A stretch of DNA of 64,000 bases from an uncultured Pelagibacteraceae bacterium (GCA_902592445.1 CACJEN010000002.1:62001-126000); one strand, 5' to 3'. Shown: positions 17,960 to 27,982, counted from the first letter of the stretch. The notes: generated by a model from the sequence alone, not told the origin. Numbers and translations: made by a program.

Positions 17960-19006
17960 ATGAGTGGTTCTTCAAAAATAACTTGTTCAAATATTTGGAA
18001 ACTTTTTGGGCCTGATGAAAAAAGAGTAATGAAGGAACTGGATCCGAAATTATCAATTAAAGAAGTACAAGAGAAAACTGGACATGTAGTTGCCGTTAAA
18101 GATGTAAGTTTTTCAATTCAAAAAGGTGAAACTTTTGTTGTAATGGGTTTGTCAGGAAGCGGAAAATCAACATTAGTAAGATGCATTTCAAGATTAATAG
18201 AGCCAACTTCAGGAACAGTCAAAATGGATGACATAGATGTTACGAAGATGAGTAATAGAGAGCTTCTAGATTTGAGAAGAAATAAAATGAGTATGGTTTT
18301 TCAACATTTTGGACTTTTTCCACATAGGACAGTTGTAGAAAATATTGGTTACGGCCTTGAAGTAAGGGGAAGCAAAAAAATTGAGAGAAACGAAAAATCA
18401 ATGGAAGTTTTAAAAATGGTGGGCTTAGATGGATGGCAAAACAATTATCCTCGAGAATTATCAGGCGGGATGCAACAACGGGTCGGTTTAGCAAGAGCAT
18501 TGGCTGTAGATCCTGAAATTTTAATATTTGACGAGCCTTTCTCTGCACTTGACCCACTCATAAGAAGAGAAATGCAAGACGAACTATTAAGTATTCAAGA
18601 AAAAGTAAAAAAAACTATGGTGTTTATTACTCACGACTTTTTAGAGGCAATCAAAATGGCAGATCATATTGCAATAATGAAAGATGGAGAAGTATCACAA
18701 ATAGGAACACCCGAGGAAATTGTTGCAAATCCTAAGGATCAATATGTAAAAGATTTTTGTGAGGATGTACCAAAGTATAAAGTTTTAAGTGCAGGAAAAG
18801 TAATGAGAAAAGATTGTTGTGATGATACTAAAAAACTTTATTCATCTAAATCAGATTGCATTCCTGACAATTCTAAAATTGAAACTTTAATAGAAAAACT
18901 TGTTGATACAGATAAAAAATTTCCCGTTATTTGTTCAGAAACTGGAGACTTGCTAGGTGAAATTGACCGTTCTATTGTGTTGAAATCAATGAGATCTGCT
19001 AGTTAA
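17960..19006 (+). CDS. Glycine betaine/proline-type ABC transporter ATP-binding protein (ProV/OpuAA/TmoV-like)
   Basis: Walker A 'GLSGSGKSTLVRCISRLIEPTSG', signature 'ELSGGMQQRVGLARAL', Walker B 'ILIFDEPFSALDPLIR'. Confidence 0.92.
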   Translation: MSGSSKITCSNIWKLFGPDEKRVMKELDPKLSIKEVQEKTGHVVAVKDVSFSIQKGETFVVMGLSGSGKSTLVRCISRLIEPTSGTVKMDDIDVTKMSNRELLDLRRNKMSMVFQHFGLFPHRTVVENIGYGLEVRGSKKIERNEKSMEVLKMVGLDGWQNNYPRELSGGMQQRVGLARALAVDPEILIFDEPFSALDPLIRREMQDELLSIQEKVKKTMVFITHDFLEAIKMADHIAIMKDGEVSQIGTPEEIVANPKDQYVKDFCEDVPKYKVLSAGKVMRKDCCDDTKKLYSSKSDCIPDNSKIETLIEKLVDTDKKFPVICSETGDLLGEIDRSIVLKSMRSAS

Positions 19007-19931
19007 TTTGTTTATTACCTTTTATACTTTTCTCATTAACTTTATCTCTCCAAATAATTATCATACCAGCTAATATTATTAAAATAACGCCAGGAAAAAG
19101 TTGAGCCCAAGGTGCCTCATTAAAAAATATCCACCCCAATACAAATGATGATGGTATTCCTAAATATTCAAATGATGCCATTTTACTTGCGGAGATTAAT
19201 CTATAAGAATAAATAAATAAAATAGCAGCTGTACCACCAAGAATACCAGTTAGTGTCATTAAAAAAAAGTCTTGAACATTTTTGATTTCAACATGGCCGC
19301 TGGTTATAAAAAATAATACTATTCCACCCAGTACGTTAAAAATTAATGAGTATAATTGTATTTTTGCAGTTGAATGACCTTCGGGAATAAATTTAAGTAT
19401 TATAACACTGATCGCCCATGCAAATGCAGTCATAATTGGAAATATTGAATAAAAACTAAATATCTCACTGGTTGGTTTCATAATTAGAACAACACCAAAG
19501 AAACCTAAAAAAATTGCAGACCATCTATATTTACCAACTTTATCTTTCAAAAAAAATATAGATAAAATTACAATGAAAAATGGTGATGAAAATGTCAAAG
19601 TCATTGCCGTTGCAAACTCTAAATTTATTACAGAAATAAATACAAATATATTCATTGATAAAAATGCCAAACCTCTAAAAAAACTTAAAATTAAAAATTT
19701 TTTGTCAATTTTTCGAAAAATTGAAAAATATTCTTTCGTGAATATTATTAGAAGAATTAAAGGAATAATTCCCGCTGCATTTCTAAAAACAGCTAGTTGA
19801 ATAACAGAATATTCATCACCAAGAAATTTTATCACAACCATGTATAAATCTATACAAAGTATAGCCATAAGCATCGTAGTCACAGCAAGATAGGTTTTCT
19901 TCACATCTACTTTTTCAGATGATAATTTCAT
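18999..19931 (-). CDS. DMT-superfamily (EamA) transporter
   Basis: About 10 TM; 'FRGLAFLSMNIFVFISVINLEFATAMTLTFSSPFFIVILSIFFLKDKVGKYRWSAIFLGFFGVVLIMKP'. Confidence 0.87.
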   Translation of the reverse strand: MKLSSEKVDVKKTYLAVTTMLMAILCIDLYMVVIKFLGDEYSVIQLAVFRNAAGIIPLILLIIFTKEYFSIFRKIDKKFLILSFFRGLAFLSMNIFVFISVINLEFATAMTLTFSSPFFIVILSIFFLKDKVGKYRWSAIFLGFFGVVLIMKPTSEIFSFYSIFPIMTAFAWAISVIILKFIPEGHSTAKIQLYSLIFNVLGGIVLFFITSGHVEIKNVQDFFLMTLTGILGGTAAILFIYSYRLISASKMASFEYLGIPSSFVLGWIFFNEAPWAQLFPGVILIILAGMIIIWRDKVNEKSIKGNKQIN

Positions 19932-19973
19932 TGTAAAAATCTTTTAAAAAATTGTATAAACCTTACAAATAAA

Positions 19974-21164
19974 ATGAGTAACTTTAAACTAAATGAATCT
20001 GATATCTTATCAAATCAAGATTGGACTTTTCCAACCAATATTGCATACGGACCCGGACGTTTAAAAGAAATTGGAACAATTTGTAATAACTTAAATATAA
20101 AAAATCCCTTGATAGTAACTGACAAGGGAAGTCCAAAGTTGCCATTTATTTCGAATTTACAAAGTTATTTATCAAATTCTAATGTAAAATCAGATTTATT
20201 TTTCGATATATCCCCTAATCCAAGAGAGGATGAAATTTCAGTTGGTTGCAAAAAATTTAAAGATGGAAATCATGATGCAATTATAGCTATAGGTGGTGGA
20301 AGTGCTATGGATGGAGGTAAATTAATTTGTTTAACAGCAAATAATGATGTTCCACTCAGAGATTTTGAGTTTGAGTTAACTCCCCCAATAATAAGTAAAG
20401 ATAACCCATTTCCAAAAATTATAACTATTCCTACAACAGCAGGAACAGGAGCAGAAACAGAAATTACAGCTATGGTAACTTATTTAAAAGAGGGAATGAA
20501 ATTTTGCATGTGGCACCCAGATGTTAGACCTTCATTAGCATTAATTGATCCAGAATTAACAATAGGACTACCCGCTAATCTAACAGCATGGACAGGTGTA
20601 GATGCATTAATTCATGGAATTGAAGGATACTGCGTTCCAGGATTTAATCCTATGTGTGATGGAGCAGCATTAGAAGGTCTATCATTGATATCCAAATCAC
20701 TTGTAACTGCCGTAGAACAACCAGATAGTATTTTAGCAAGAGGTGGAATGCATGTTGGATCTTGTTTAGCAGGAATATCATTTCTAAAAGGATTAGGTAA
20801 TGTACATTCTATATCTCACGTGGTTGGTGCTGAGTACAATACGCATCATGGTTTAACTAATGCAATAGTTTTACCCGTAGTTTTACGTTTCAATTTACCT
20901 GGTATGGAGGAAAAAGTTCAAAGAATGTCTGAAGCAATGCAATATAAAGATCATTCAGTTGATGCATTCATTAAAAATATGGAAGATTTGTTAGATAGAG
21001 TAAAAATCCCTAAAAGCTTAAGTGAATTAAATGTTCCTGAGGACAGTGCAGCAAGAATTGCAGAGAAAGCAATGAAAGATCAAGCGTATGGCCAAAACCC
21101 AAAGAAAGTCTCTTTTGAAGAAATGAAAGAAATGGTTTTACAAAGTATAAAAAAAGCTCGTTAA
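19974..21164 (+). CDS. Iron-containing alcohol dehydrogenase
   Basis: 'AIIAIGGGSAMDGGKLI', 'ITIPTTAGTGAETEITAM', 'TGVDALIHGIEGY', His-rich metal site 'LGNVHSISHVVGAEYNTHHGLTNAI'. Confidence 0.92.
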   Translation: MSNFKLNESDILSNQDWTFPTNIAYGPGRLKEIGTICNNLNIKNPLIVTDKGSPKLPFISNLQSYLSNSNVKSDLFFDISPNPREDEISVGCKKFKDGNHDAIIAIGGGSAMDGGKLICLTANNDVPLRDFEFELTPPIISKDNPFPKIITIPTTAGTGAETEITAMVTYLKEGMKFCMWHPDVRPSLALIDPELTIGLPANLTAWTGVDALIHGIEGYCVPGFNPMCDGAALEGLSLISKSLVTAVEQPDSILARGGMHVGSCLAGISFLKGLGNVHSISHVVGAEYNTHHGLTNAIVLPVVLRFNLPGMEEKVQRMSEAMQYKDHSVDAFIKNMEDLLDRVKIPKSLSELNVPEDSAARIAEKAMKDQAYGQNPKKVSFEEMKEMVLQSIKKAR

Positions 21165-21170
21165 GCTTTA

Positions 21171-22586
21171 ATGCTTGATAATCTATCAGTTGAAGAAATT
21201 CAAAAAAATATAAATAACCGACAAATCTCAATTAAAGAAGTCTTAGTTTACTACTTAGAAAGAATAGAAAAATTTAATAAAGATATTAATGCTATAGTTT
21301 TACAAAAAGATAGAGAATTATTAATTAAGGAAGCAGAACAGAAAGATAATTTACAAAATAGCAAAAAAATTTTAAATGGTTTGCCTATAGCGATCAAAGA
21401 TCTTTCTGATGTTGTTGGTTTAAAAACTACATATGGTTATGCAGGATCAAAAAATAATAGCCCTAAGAAAAATTCACTATTTGTAGACAAACTAATAGAT
21501 AATGGAGCAATCATAATTGGTAAAACAAATACCGCAGAATTAGGTGTTGGCGGACATACTACTAACCGTCTTTTTGGACCTACATCTAATGTTTATAACT
21601 TTGAAAAGTCTGCAGCAGGATCGAGTGGTGGTGCAAGTTCAGCGGTTGCAGCTGGATTACTTCCATTTGCGGACGGTACTGATCAAATGGGATCTTGTAG
21701 AGGTCCAGCTGCATATGCAAATATTTATGGATATAGACCAACTCCTGGTTTGATTGCTGCTGATCGAACATATCAAAATTTTGATATACCTATTTTGACT
21801 ACTCCAGGATGTTTTGCAAAAACACCAAATGATATGACATTTTTAATTGATGCTATTACCGGAAGGCATCCATTAGATAAAATTTCGTTTGATTTAGATA
21901 GTTCATTTAGAAATGCAAAGTTTTCAGAGAAAGAATTTTCGAATTTAAAGATTGTTTGGCTATCTAATATGAATGGTAAATATAATATTGAAAAATCTAT
22001 TCTAGATATATGTGAAAAAAAATTAAAAGATTTAGAAAAAAATAATCTTGAAATTGAATATTTAAAGCCAAGCTTAGATACTGATGCTTTATGGAACAGC
22101 TGGACCACCTTTAGATCTAAAAGTATTTATCAAGATACATTAAGTATGGGTATTAAAGATATAAATTCCATGACATTTCAAGCAATTTGGGAATACAACA
22201 AAGGTAAAGATATTCAATCTGATAACTTAAAATTAGCTTTTGAACAAAAAAAAAGATGTAATGAGCAAGTTAATGAAATTTTCGATAAATTTGATTTTTT
22301 AGCTTTACCTTCTGCTCAATTGTTTCCCTTTGATAAAAGTATTCAATTTCCAAGTAAAATTAACGAGACCAGTCTCGATACATATCATAGATGGCTAGAA
22401 GTTTTTATTATATCAAGCCTATTGGAGTTACCAACTATAACTATTCCTGTTGGTTTTAATGAAAATGGTTTACCAATGGGAATGCAGATTATTGGTAAAA
22501 ATAAAGACGACTTAAAACTATTTGCTTTTGCAAAAATCTTTGAGGAAATTTATAATAATTCAAATTACAAACCAAAATTAAACTAA
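21171..22586 (+). CDS. Amidase (amidase signature family)
   Basis: 'GLPIAIKDLSDVVGLKTTYG' catalytic Lys; 'AAGSSGGASSAVAAGLLPFADGTDQMGSCRGPAAYANIYGYRPTPG'. Confidence 0.92.
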   Translation: MLDNLSVEEIQKNINNRQISIKEVLVYYLERIEKFNKDINAIVLQKDRELLIKEAEQKDNLQNSKKILNGLPIAIKDLSDVVGLKTTYGYAGSKNNSPKKNSLFVDKLIDNGAIIIGKTNTAELGVGGHTTNRLFGPTSNVYNFEKSAAGSSGGASSAVAAGLLPFADGTDQMGSCRGPAAYANIYGYRPTPGLIAADRTYQNFDIPILTTPGCFAKTPNDMTFLIDAITGRHPLDKISFDLDSSFRNAKFSEKEFSNLKIVWLSNMNGKYNIEKSILDICEKKLKDLEKNNLEIEYLKPSLDTDALWNSWTTFRSKSIYQDTLSMGIKDINSMTFQAIWEYNKGKDIQSDNLKLAFEQKKRCNEQVNEIFDKFDFLALPSAQLFPFDKSIQFPSKINETSLDTYHRWLEVFIISSLLELPTITIPVGFNENGLPMGMQIIGKNKDDLKLFAFAKIFEEIYNNSNYKPKLN

Positions 22587-23476
22587 TGGTAAGACATCGA
22601 CATCATTTTAAAATAGCTTTTATGTTAGCAATAGCAGCTGGATCATGGGGAGTTTATTGGCTTCCTCAAAGATATTTAGAAAATGGTGGCTTAACTGGGG
22701 GGTGGGGAACTATTTCTCAAATGATGATAGGTATATTATTACTAACTCCAATTTCTTTGTGGAGAAAATTTAAAGGTCGTTCATCAGGATTAGAAATACC
22801 ATTTGTTGGTCTTTTAACAGGAAGTGGTTTTATATGTTATGCCTTAAGTTTTTTATTAACAGATGTTGTGCGTGCATTAATTATGTTTTACATGATACCA
22901 GTTTGGACAACAATTTTTGAAATAATTTTTTTAAAGAAAAGACCTGGCTTAGAAAGAGTTTTAACATTGGGTCTTGCTCTTGGTGGTTTATGGATTGTTT
23001 TTAGTAAATCAAATATTGTACCACTACCCCAAAATGCTGGAGACTGGTTGGCCTTAGTAGGAGGTGTTCTTTTTGGTGGTGGGCTTATACGTTTGGAAAT
23101 TACTAAAACAGATGGAGTATTTCCTGTAATATTTTCTTTTTTCTTTTATGGAACAATATTTAATATTTTTGCTGGTTATATTTTAAAAGATTACTTAGGA
23201 CCTGTACCACCTGCAGAGGCTTTTCTCTCTATGTTTACTTTTTTGGTTCTTATTTCAGTATTTTATTTTATTCCTACAGGCGTAATAATAATGTGGTCAC
23301 CATCAGTTCTAGGTGCTGGACTTTGTGCAATACTATATTTGAGTGAAATTGTTGTTGGGGTTGTTTCTGCTGGTATTTTAACAGATGAACCGTTTGGATG
23401 GCGAGAAATTGTTGGTAGCTCCATGATTGTGTTGGGGGGTGTGCTTGCTGTAGTATTGGCCCCAAAAGAATCATAG
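22586..23476 (+). CDS. DMT-superfamily (EamA) transporter
   Basis: About 10 TM; 'MFYMIPVWTTIFEIIFLKKRPGLERVLTLGLALGGLWIV'. Confidence 0.85.
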   Translation: MVRHRHHFKIAFMLAIAAGSWGVYWLPQRYLENGGLTGGWGTISQMMIGILLLTPISLWRKFKGRSSGLEIPFVGLLTGSGFICYALSFLLTDVVRALIMFYMIPVWTTIFEIIFLKKRPGLERVLTLGLALGGLWIVFSKSNIVPLPQNAGDWLALVGGVLFGGGLIRLEITKTDGVFPVIFSFFFYGTIFNIFAGYILKDYLGPVPPAEAFLSMFTFLVLISVFYFIPTGVIIMWSPSVLGAGLCAILYLSEIVVGVVSAGILTDEPFGWREIVGSSMIVLGGVLAVVLAPKES

Positions 23477-23479
23477 TAA

Positions 23480-24481
23480 ATGCTTTTCAAAGAAAAGCTA
23501 AAATCAAAAAATAAAATATTTTTAGATGGAGGGAACGGTTCTGAAATAGCAAAACTTGGCGGTGACATGAGTCCTGCATTTTCTGCATTAGCAACTTTAA
23601 CATCACCAGATATTGTAATTAAAGTTCATGAAAATTTTATTAATGCTGGTTGTGATATTATTACCGCAAATACATTTGCAACTAACAGACATAATTTGGA
23701 AAGTTTAAACAAAGGTGATCAAGTACATAAATTTATCGCAGACTCTGTAGAGCTTTCGAGAAAAGCGATATCAAACACTGGAAAAGAAAATATAATTGCA
23801 GTAGCGGGTAGCTTATCAAATTTTTTTCCCCTAAAGGAAAATGAGTTTGTTCCAAATCCAAAATTTGTACCAACCTTTAAAAAGGAGGAAGAAAATTACA
23901 AAGAAGCTGCAAAAATTCTGAAAGAATCTGGGGCAGATTTATTGGTCCTAGAAATGCTTTTGGATATAAATCACTCTAAAATTTTATTAAATGCAGCTTT
24001 AGAGACTGGTTTACCGGTATGGGTTGGATTGAGCTGTTGTGATAGTAAATTTGATAATTCTGTTATTGGAAGAAATTTTAGAGCAGAGAAAGAAAAATCA
24101 CTGATTTATGATGAGAATAAGTATAAAGACCAACCTAAATACTTACCTGAAGATAATATAATTTTACTGGAGGATATAATAAAATCACTTACGAGTTTAG
24201 GAGGTGATGTTTATGGAATAATGCATACTTGGTTTCAAGATAGCATTGGTGGTTTAAGAATATTGAAGAATAATTGGAAAGGACCAATCATGTTTTATCC
24301 AGAAATACATAAATTTGATACTAATACACATAAAGCAATAATAACTATGACAGAGGAAGAGTTTTCAAACTCAATTTTAGAATTAATAGATGATCAAATT
24401 CAAATTGTTGGAGGTTGTTGTGGAGTTAATGATAACCATTTAAAAAAACTTATACAAACATTATCTCAGCAGACAAATTAA
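23480..24481 (+). CDS. Homocysteine S-methyltransferase-family protein
   Basis: 'IFLDGGNGSEI', 'GCDIITANTFATNRHNL', zinc Cys motifs 'VGLSCC' and 'IVGGCCGVND'. Confidence 0.88.
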   Translation: MLFKEKLKSKNKIFLDGGNGSEIAKLGGDMSPAFSALATLTSPDIVIKVHENFINAGCDIITANTFATNRHNLESLNKGDQVHKFIADSVELSRKAISNTGKENIIAVAGSLSNFFPLKENEFVPNPKFVPTFKKEEENYKEAAKILKESGADLLVLEMLLDINHSKILLNAALETGLPVWVGLSCCDSKFDNSVIGRNFRAEKEKSLIYDENKYKDQPKYLPEDNIILLEDIIKSLTSLGGDVYGIMHTWFQDSIGGLRILKNNWKGPIMFYPEIHKFDTNTHKAIITMTEEEFSNSILELIDDQIQIVGGCCGVNDNHLKKLIQTLSQQTN

Positions 24482-24582
24482 AATTTGAAAAATTTAAAAT
24501 TAAATATTTTTATTGAAGTCAATTTGATAACTATGGTAGCCTTACAAATTAACAAAATAAAATTAAAGCATTATACAATTAA

Positions 24583-25443
24583 ATGAATTCAAACAAACTT
24601 AGAGTACGAAGAAGCTTTATATTTACACCAGGTTTGAACCCTGAGATGTTTCCAAAAGCGATAGATTCTGGCGCAGATATGGTTTGTATAGAATTAGAAG
24701 ATGGAATAGCACTTAAGGATAAGAATGATGCCAGAAAGAATACTCTTAATGCATTAAAAACTCTGAATGTAAAAGAAGATGTAGAATTAGTAATACGAGT
24801 CAATTGCCAGAGGACAAAACATGGCTTGTTGGACTTAGAAGCATTTGTTTCAAGTAAGCTTAAAATCGGTGCAATAATGCTTCCTAAAGTTAAAACACCT
24901 GATGAAATTAAGTTTATCGATGATTTGCTTACAGATTGTAATTTAGATACAGACCTACATGTAATAATGGAAACTAATGAGGCTTTAGAATGTATTTATG
25001 ACATTGCTCATGCTAGCAAAAGAACAGTTGCTTTATATTTTGGAGGTGTTGATATGGCTGCTGAACTTAGATGTGAACATAAATGGGAAAATTTAGTATA
25101 CGCAAGATCAAAACTGGTTCATGCAGGTGCAAGTATTGGAGTTGATGTCATAGATGTTCCATACTTAGATTTAGAAAATATGGATGGAATGAAAAAAGAA
25201 GCAGAACTTGCAAAAAATCTTGGTTTTACTGGCAAAGGCTCTATCCACCCAAAACAAATAGCTACTTTAAATGAGGTTTTTACACCCTCTAAAGAAGAAA
25301 TTAGTCATGCAAAAAGAGTTGTAGATCAATTTAATGAGTCAAACACAGGGCTAGTTGTAATTGATGGCAAACTTATAGAAAAACCTGTTTTAAGAGAAAT
25401 GCAACGAAAAATATTAATAGCAGAAAAAATAAACAAAAATTAA
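24583..25443 (+). CDS. HpcH/HpaI aldolase/citrate lyase-family CoA ester lyase (CitE/Mcl-like)
   Basis: 'RRSFIFTPGLNPEMFPKAIDSGADMVCIELEDGI', 'GFTGKGSIHPKQIATLNEVFTPS'. Confidence 0.9.
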   Translation: MNSNKLRVRRSFIFTPGLNPEMFPKAIDSGADMVCIELEDGIALKDKNDARKNTLNALKTLNVKEDVELVIRVNCQRTKHGLLDLEAFVSSKLKIGAIMLPKVKTPDEIKFIDDLLTDCNLDTDLHVIMETNEALECIYDIAHASKRTVALYFGGVDMAAELRCEHKWENLVYARSKLVHAGASIGVDVIDVPYLDLENMDGMKKEAELAKNLGFTGKGSIHPKQIATLNEVFTPSKEEISHAKRVVDQFNESNTGLVVIDGKLIEKPVLREMQRKILIAEKINKN

Positions 25444-26696
25444 TGACCAAAATTACAAAAGTTGTTGCAAGACAAGTTTTTGATAGCAGAGGCAACCCAA
25501 CTGTTGAAGCCGAGGTATTTGTAAAAAATTTAAGCTCAAGTTCTATTTGCCCTTCTGGAGCGTCTACAGGTACCTATGAAGCTTTTGAAAAGAGAGATAA
25601 ATCTAACAAGAAATATCTTGGTAAAAGTGTTTTAATTCCAATTAAATATATAAATACTGTAATTTCAAAAAAATTAAAAAATCAAAATATTCACAATCAG
25701 GAAAAAATTGATCATATTTTAATAAAATTAGATGGAACTAAGCAGAAAAAAAAAATTGGTGCTAATGCTATATTGGCTGTATCTATGGCTGCAAAAAAAC
25801 TATCAGCAAAAATAAAAAAAATACCTTTATATAAAAATTTTTTAGTTAAAAGCAATTATAAGCTTCCATATCCATTAATGAATATCATAAATGGAGGTGC
25901 TCATGCTAATAACAGTCTTAGAATACAAGAATTTATGATCAGACCAGACAAAGCTAAATCTTTTTCAGAGGCTGTGAGAATGTGTTTCATTGTAATAAAT
26001 AATTTAAGAAATTTAATAAAAAAAATGGGTCATTCAACCTCTGTAGGTGATGAAGGTGGCTTCGCGCCAATGATTAGTGATAATGAAAGTGCACTTAAAC
26101 TCATTGTAAAAGCTATCAATTTGTCAGGATTTAAAAATGGGATTGATATATCAATTTGTTTAGATGTTGCTGCAAACGAGTTAATAAATAAAAAGCAATA
26201 CTCAATTCATTCTAAAAAATTTATTTCTGTAGATAAATCGATTAACAAATATTTAAATTTAGTAAAAAAATATAAGATCAAATCAATTGAAGATCCTTTT
26301 GGTGAAAACGATTGGAGCGCGTGGTCTAAATTCTTAAGCAAAACACAAAATTTACAAATAGTAGGTGATGATTTATTTGTTACAAATTTAGAAAGATTAA
26401 AAATTGGATTTTTAAATGTATCAGCAAATTCGATTTTAATTAAATTAAACCAAATTGGCACTGTAACTGAAACACTCGAAGTAATAAAATTTGCTCAATT
26501 AATAGGCTATAAAACTATTATCTCACATAGATCTGGCGATAGTGAGGATACCTTTATTGCAGATCTTGCAGTTGGAACAAATTCAAATCAAATAAAAACA
26601 GGTTCGCTTGCAAGATCTGAAAGAGTTGCAAAATATAACCAACTTATTCGTATTGAAGAGGAACTAGGAAAAAATTCAAATATGAGTAAGATTTAA
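25443..26696 (+). CDS. eno: Enolase (phosphopyruvate hydratase)
   Basis: 'ARQVFDSRGNPTVEAEV', 'GDEGGFAP', 'IVGDDLFVTN', 'ANSILIKLNQIGTVTET', 'ISHRSGDSEDTFIADLAVG'. Confidence 0.93.
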   Translation: MTKITKVVARQVFDSRGNPTVEAEVFVKNLSSSSICPSGASTGTYEAFEKRDKSNKKYLGKSVLIPIKYINTVISKKLKNQNIHNQEKIDHILIKLDGTKQKKKIGANAILAVSMAAKKLSAKIKKIPLYKNFLVKSNYKLPYPLMNIINGGAHANNSLRIQEFMIRPDKAKSFSEAVRMCFIVINNLRNLIKKMGHSTSVGDEGGFAPMISDNESALKLIVKAINLSGFKNGIDISICLDVAANELINKKQYSIHSKKFISVDKSINKYLNLVKKYKIKSIEDPFGENDWSAWSKFLSKTQNLQIVGDDLFVTNLERLKIGFLNVSANSILIKLNQIGTVTETLEVIKFAQLIGYKTIISHRSGDSEDTFIADLAVGTNSNQIKTGSLARSERVAKYNQLIRIEEELGKNSNMSKI

Positions 26697-26893
26697 TCTA
26701 ATCCCCACTTCACTTTGTTCCAAATCCTTTCGTGAAAATAGTAAAAAAGCAGAGGAATAATAGAACCAACACCTAAAATACCAGCACCACTAAAAGTACC
26801 AGTATAAATATATCCAAAAATCACCCAATAAATAAATATAATTAATCTCCATGAAAATGTCTTAGCAACTGATCTCAATTTCTTATCTGCCAT
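26693..26893 (-). CDS. DUF2061-family small membrane protein
   Basis: 66 aa; 'RSVAKTFSWRLIIFIYWVIFGYIYTG...FYYFHERIWNKVKWG'. Confidence 0.8.
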   Translation of the reverse strand: MADKKLRSVAKTFSWRLIIFIYWVIFGYIYTGTFSGAGILGVGSIIPLLFYYFHERIWNKVKWGLD

Positions 26894-26988
26894 AAACCTC
26901 CTTTTTAAATATTGTATAATTTAAACACTAGATCTCTTTCTTTATTTTATATACCTTCTTTTTATAAAAAACTAACTAAGGACATAAT

Positions 26989-27963
26989 ATGAATAAATTT
27001 TTTAAGACAATCGTCGTGGTACTCTCGTCATTATTCTTGAGTTTCGCGGCAAATTCAGTTGAGGTAAAATTTGGACACGTAGGTAAACCTGGTTCACTTT
27101 TTTCTGCATCAGTAGATCATTTTGCAAAACTTGCTAATGAAAGATTAGGAAGCAAAGGTAAAGTTTCTGTATTTGGTTCTTCGCAGCTTGGTAAAGATAA
27201 ACAAGGAATGCAAAAACTAAAATTAGGTACAGTTAATATGTGGTTACCTTCATCAGTCATGGCGTCTATACATGATGAGTTTGGTGTGTTTGATATGCCT
27301 TTTATTATCAAAGACAGAAAACACATGGCTAAAGTTGAAAAAAATGTTTTGCCTGGAATGTTTAAAAATCTTGAGGATAAAACAGGATATAAAGTAATTG
27401 CTGTTTGGGAAAATGGATTTAGACATATTACAAATAATACTAGACCAATTAATACTCCAAATGATTTAAAAGGAATTAAATTAAGAACTCCTAAATCAAA
27501 ATGGAGAGTTAAAATGTTCCAATCATATGGTGCTAATCCAACTCCAATGTCTTTTTCTGAGGTATTTACTGCTTTGAAAACAGGAACAATGGATGGACAA
27601 GAAAACCCATATGCTCAAATAGCTAGTGCAAAATTTCAGGAAGTTCAAAAATACTTATCAATAACAGGTCACGTTTATACTCCTGCTTATGTAACTGTTC
27701 ATAAAGATCACTGGAGTAAACTTCCTGCAGATGTTCAAGATATTTTAGAAAAGGCAGCTAAAGACACACAAAAATTTGTTTACAGTGAAGCTGCTAAACT
27801 TGAAAAATCTTTGTTAAAAGTGATTAAAGATGCTGGTGTGCAAGTAAATGAAGCGGACAAAGGTGCTTTTATTGCAGCTAGTAAAGGAATTTATGATCAA
27901 TTTGGATCAGAAGTTCCTACTGGCGGTGCTTTAGTTGATAAAGTATCATCTTTAGCAAACTAA
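26989..27963 (+). CDS. TRAP transporter substrate-binding protein (DctP family)
   Basis: Signal peptide; 'DLKGIKLRTPKSKWRVKMFQSYGANPTPMSFSEVFTALKTGTMDGQENPY'. Confidence 0.93.
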   Translation: MNKFFKTIVVVLSSLFLSFAANSVEVKFGHVGKPGSLFSASVDHFAKLANERLGSKGKVSVFGSSQLGKDKQGMQKLKLGTVNMWLPSSVMASIHDEFGVFDMPFIIKDRKHMAKVEKNVLPGMFKNLEDKTGYKVIAVWENGFRHITNNTRPINTPNDLKGIKLRTPKSKWRVKMFQSYGANPTPMSFSEVFTALKTGTMDGQENPYAQIASAKFQEVQKYLSITGHVYTPAYVTVHKDHWSKLPADVQDILEKAAKDTQKFVYSEAAKLEKSLLKVIKDAGVQVNEADKGAFIAASKGIYDQFGSEVPTGGALVDKVSSLAN

Positions 27964-27982
27964 TTTAATTTAGTTAATCTTA

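Noticed and set aside
18240-18557. 105-aa ORF antisense to the ABC ATPase
   Set aside because: Spans Walker/signature-coding sequence of the real CDS; composition is shadow-like.
21544-22108. Several overlapping ORFs in other frames of the amidase gene
   Set aside because: Shadow ORFs; the amidase frame carries the full catalytic signature.
24482-24582. Possible SAM-type riboswitch between the homocysteine methyltransferase and CoA lyase genes
   Set aside because: No recognisable conserved core or convincing pseudoknot; it is downstream of the methyltransferase, not upstream.
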